A model generated the notes under the pieces. That model was not told the DNA's origin and did not search any database. It was given only the letters and a program-made list of their open reading frames with translations. Of a DNA stretch of 47,014 nt, positions 46,800 through 47,014 are shown one piece after another. This DNA comes from Hamadaea sp. (GTDB lineage Bacteria > Actinomycetota > Actinomycetes > Mycobacteriales > Micromonosporaceae), in NCBI RefSeq assembly GCF_013362815.1, contig NZ_JABFVK010000082.1, forward strand, positions 1 to 47,014, read 5' to 3'. Position 1 is the stretch's first letter. Each line of letters begins with the position of its first letter. The position numbers were made by a program, and so were the translations under genes.

Positions 46800-47014
46800 A
46801 TGAACTCGGGCTGGACCGGTGTCGCCGGCAGCGTCGCGGCCTGGCTGACGGTGGCCACGGCCGCCGCCGGCTATCGCCGGGTCGCGCGGCGCGGCGGCGT
46901 ACGCCCGGCCGCCCTGGCGCTGACCCTTCTCGGGGTCGCCGCCTCGGCCCTCACCATCGCCACCGTCGTGCGGATCGCCTATCCCACCGGTGACCTCGGC
47001 CTACCGATGTATGC
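46800..47014 (+). CDS. Membrane protein, cut by the window end
   Basis: At least 71 residues from the ATG at 46800 and still open at the window edge: MNSGWTGVAGSVAAWLTVA, then a basic loop YRRVARRGG and a second helix, ALALTLLGVAASALTIATVV. Third codon positions are almost all G or C, which supports coding. No family can be named. GACGCT lies 6 nt before the ATG. It follows the NarL-type regulator by 87 bp in the same direction and could be a target of that system. Confidence 0.65.
   Translation, partial: MNSGWTGVAGSVAAWLTVATAAAGYRRVARRGGVRPAALALTLLGVAASALTIATVVRIAYPTGDLGLPMY

Noticed and set aside
1-47014. tRNA or rRNA genes, CRISPR arrays, insertion sequences, prophage genes, attachment sites
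   Set aside because: I looked for cloverleaf-like T-loop words, regularly spaced direct repeats, transposase or integrase motifs, and found none that hold up.

Overview
The window is high-GC (by eye about 70%) with near-universal G/C at third codon positions. It carries families typical of actinomycetes: DUF3052, DUF3040, a TipA-type MerR regulator, an XRE-DUF5753 regulator, an ECF42 sigma factor with its DGPF partner, a P450 paired with a 3-cysteine ferredoxin, and a secreted modular chitinase. A filamentous actinomycete of the Micromonosporaceae type is my best guess; this is inference. The DNA word GCGTAC/GTACGC is strikingly frequent in all reading frames. I see no tRNA or rRNA gene, CRISPR array, transposase, integrase or phage gene, so this looks like ordinary chromosome made of many short operons.

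Layout. 0.1-6.1 kb: small metabolic genes (double GNAT, aldo/keto reductase, degenerate Nudix, quinone oxidoreductase, DUF3052) facing an aminoglycoside-phosphotransferase-like, ComB-like and HAD gene set. 6.1-6.3 kb: a gene-free, repeat-rich patch. 6.3-10.4 kb: a minus-strand cassette of methyltransferase, TipA-type regulator, P450, ferredoxin and SMP-30-like hydrolase. 10.4-15.3 kb: a Nudix-GNAT fusion, a PLP dehydratase, a large hairpin, and a CBM2-FN3-FN3-GH18 chitinase with a well-formed promoter and operator. 15.5-18.4 kb: the DGPF-ECF42 pair and two membrane proteins. 18.4-22.1 kb: a ribosomal-protection (TetM/OtrA-like) GTPase behind a leader that looks like a translational attenuator, divergent from a RecQ-like helicase. 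22-31.3 kb: a run of regulator-target pairs (TetR/FAD monooxygenase, MarR/MFS exporter, YtrA-type GntR/membrane proteins) among small conserved genes.

31.4-36.8 kb holds the most coherent metabolic system: a MurR/RpiR-type SIS regulator divergent from a binding lipoprotein, two sugar permeases and anhydro-N-acetylmuramic acid kinase (AnmK). The three junctions after the lipoprotein gene that involve coding overlap are tight (two are ATGA overlaps). This predicts ABC import and recovery of peptidoglycan amino sugars, with the ATPase supplied from elsewhere. 36.8-41.4 kb: GNAT, gluconokinase, a coiled-coil protein, a cupin, an AroH-type chorismate mutase, and an XRE-DUF5753 regulator with a small partner. 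41.4-47 kb: an OmpR-type two-component pair whose response regulator lacks an obvious start codon, a degenerate GCGAA-type repeat, a NarL-type pair whose kinase has a PDZ-like N-terminal region, and the start of a membrane protein cut by the window edge.

Regulation. At least 14 genes have a TANNNT hexamer ending exactly 6-7 nt before the start codon and no usable ribosome-binding site between, which is the signature of leaderless transcripts. Several regulators sit beside clear palindromic operators; the best is a perfect 11-4-11 palindrome that contains both divergent -10 hexamers next to the GntR gene pair.
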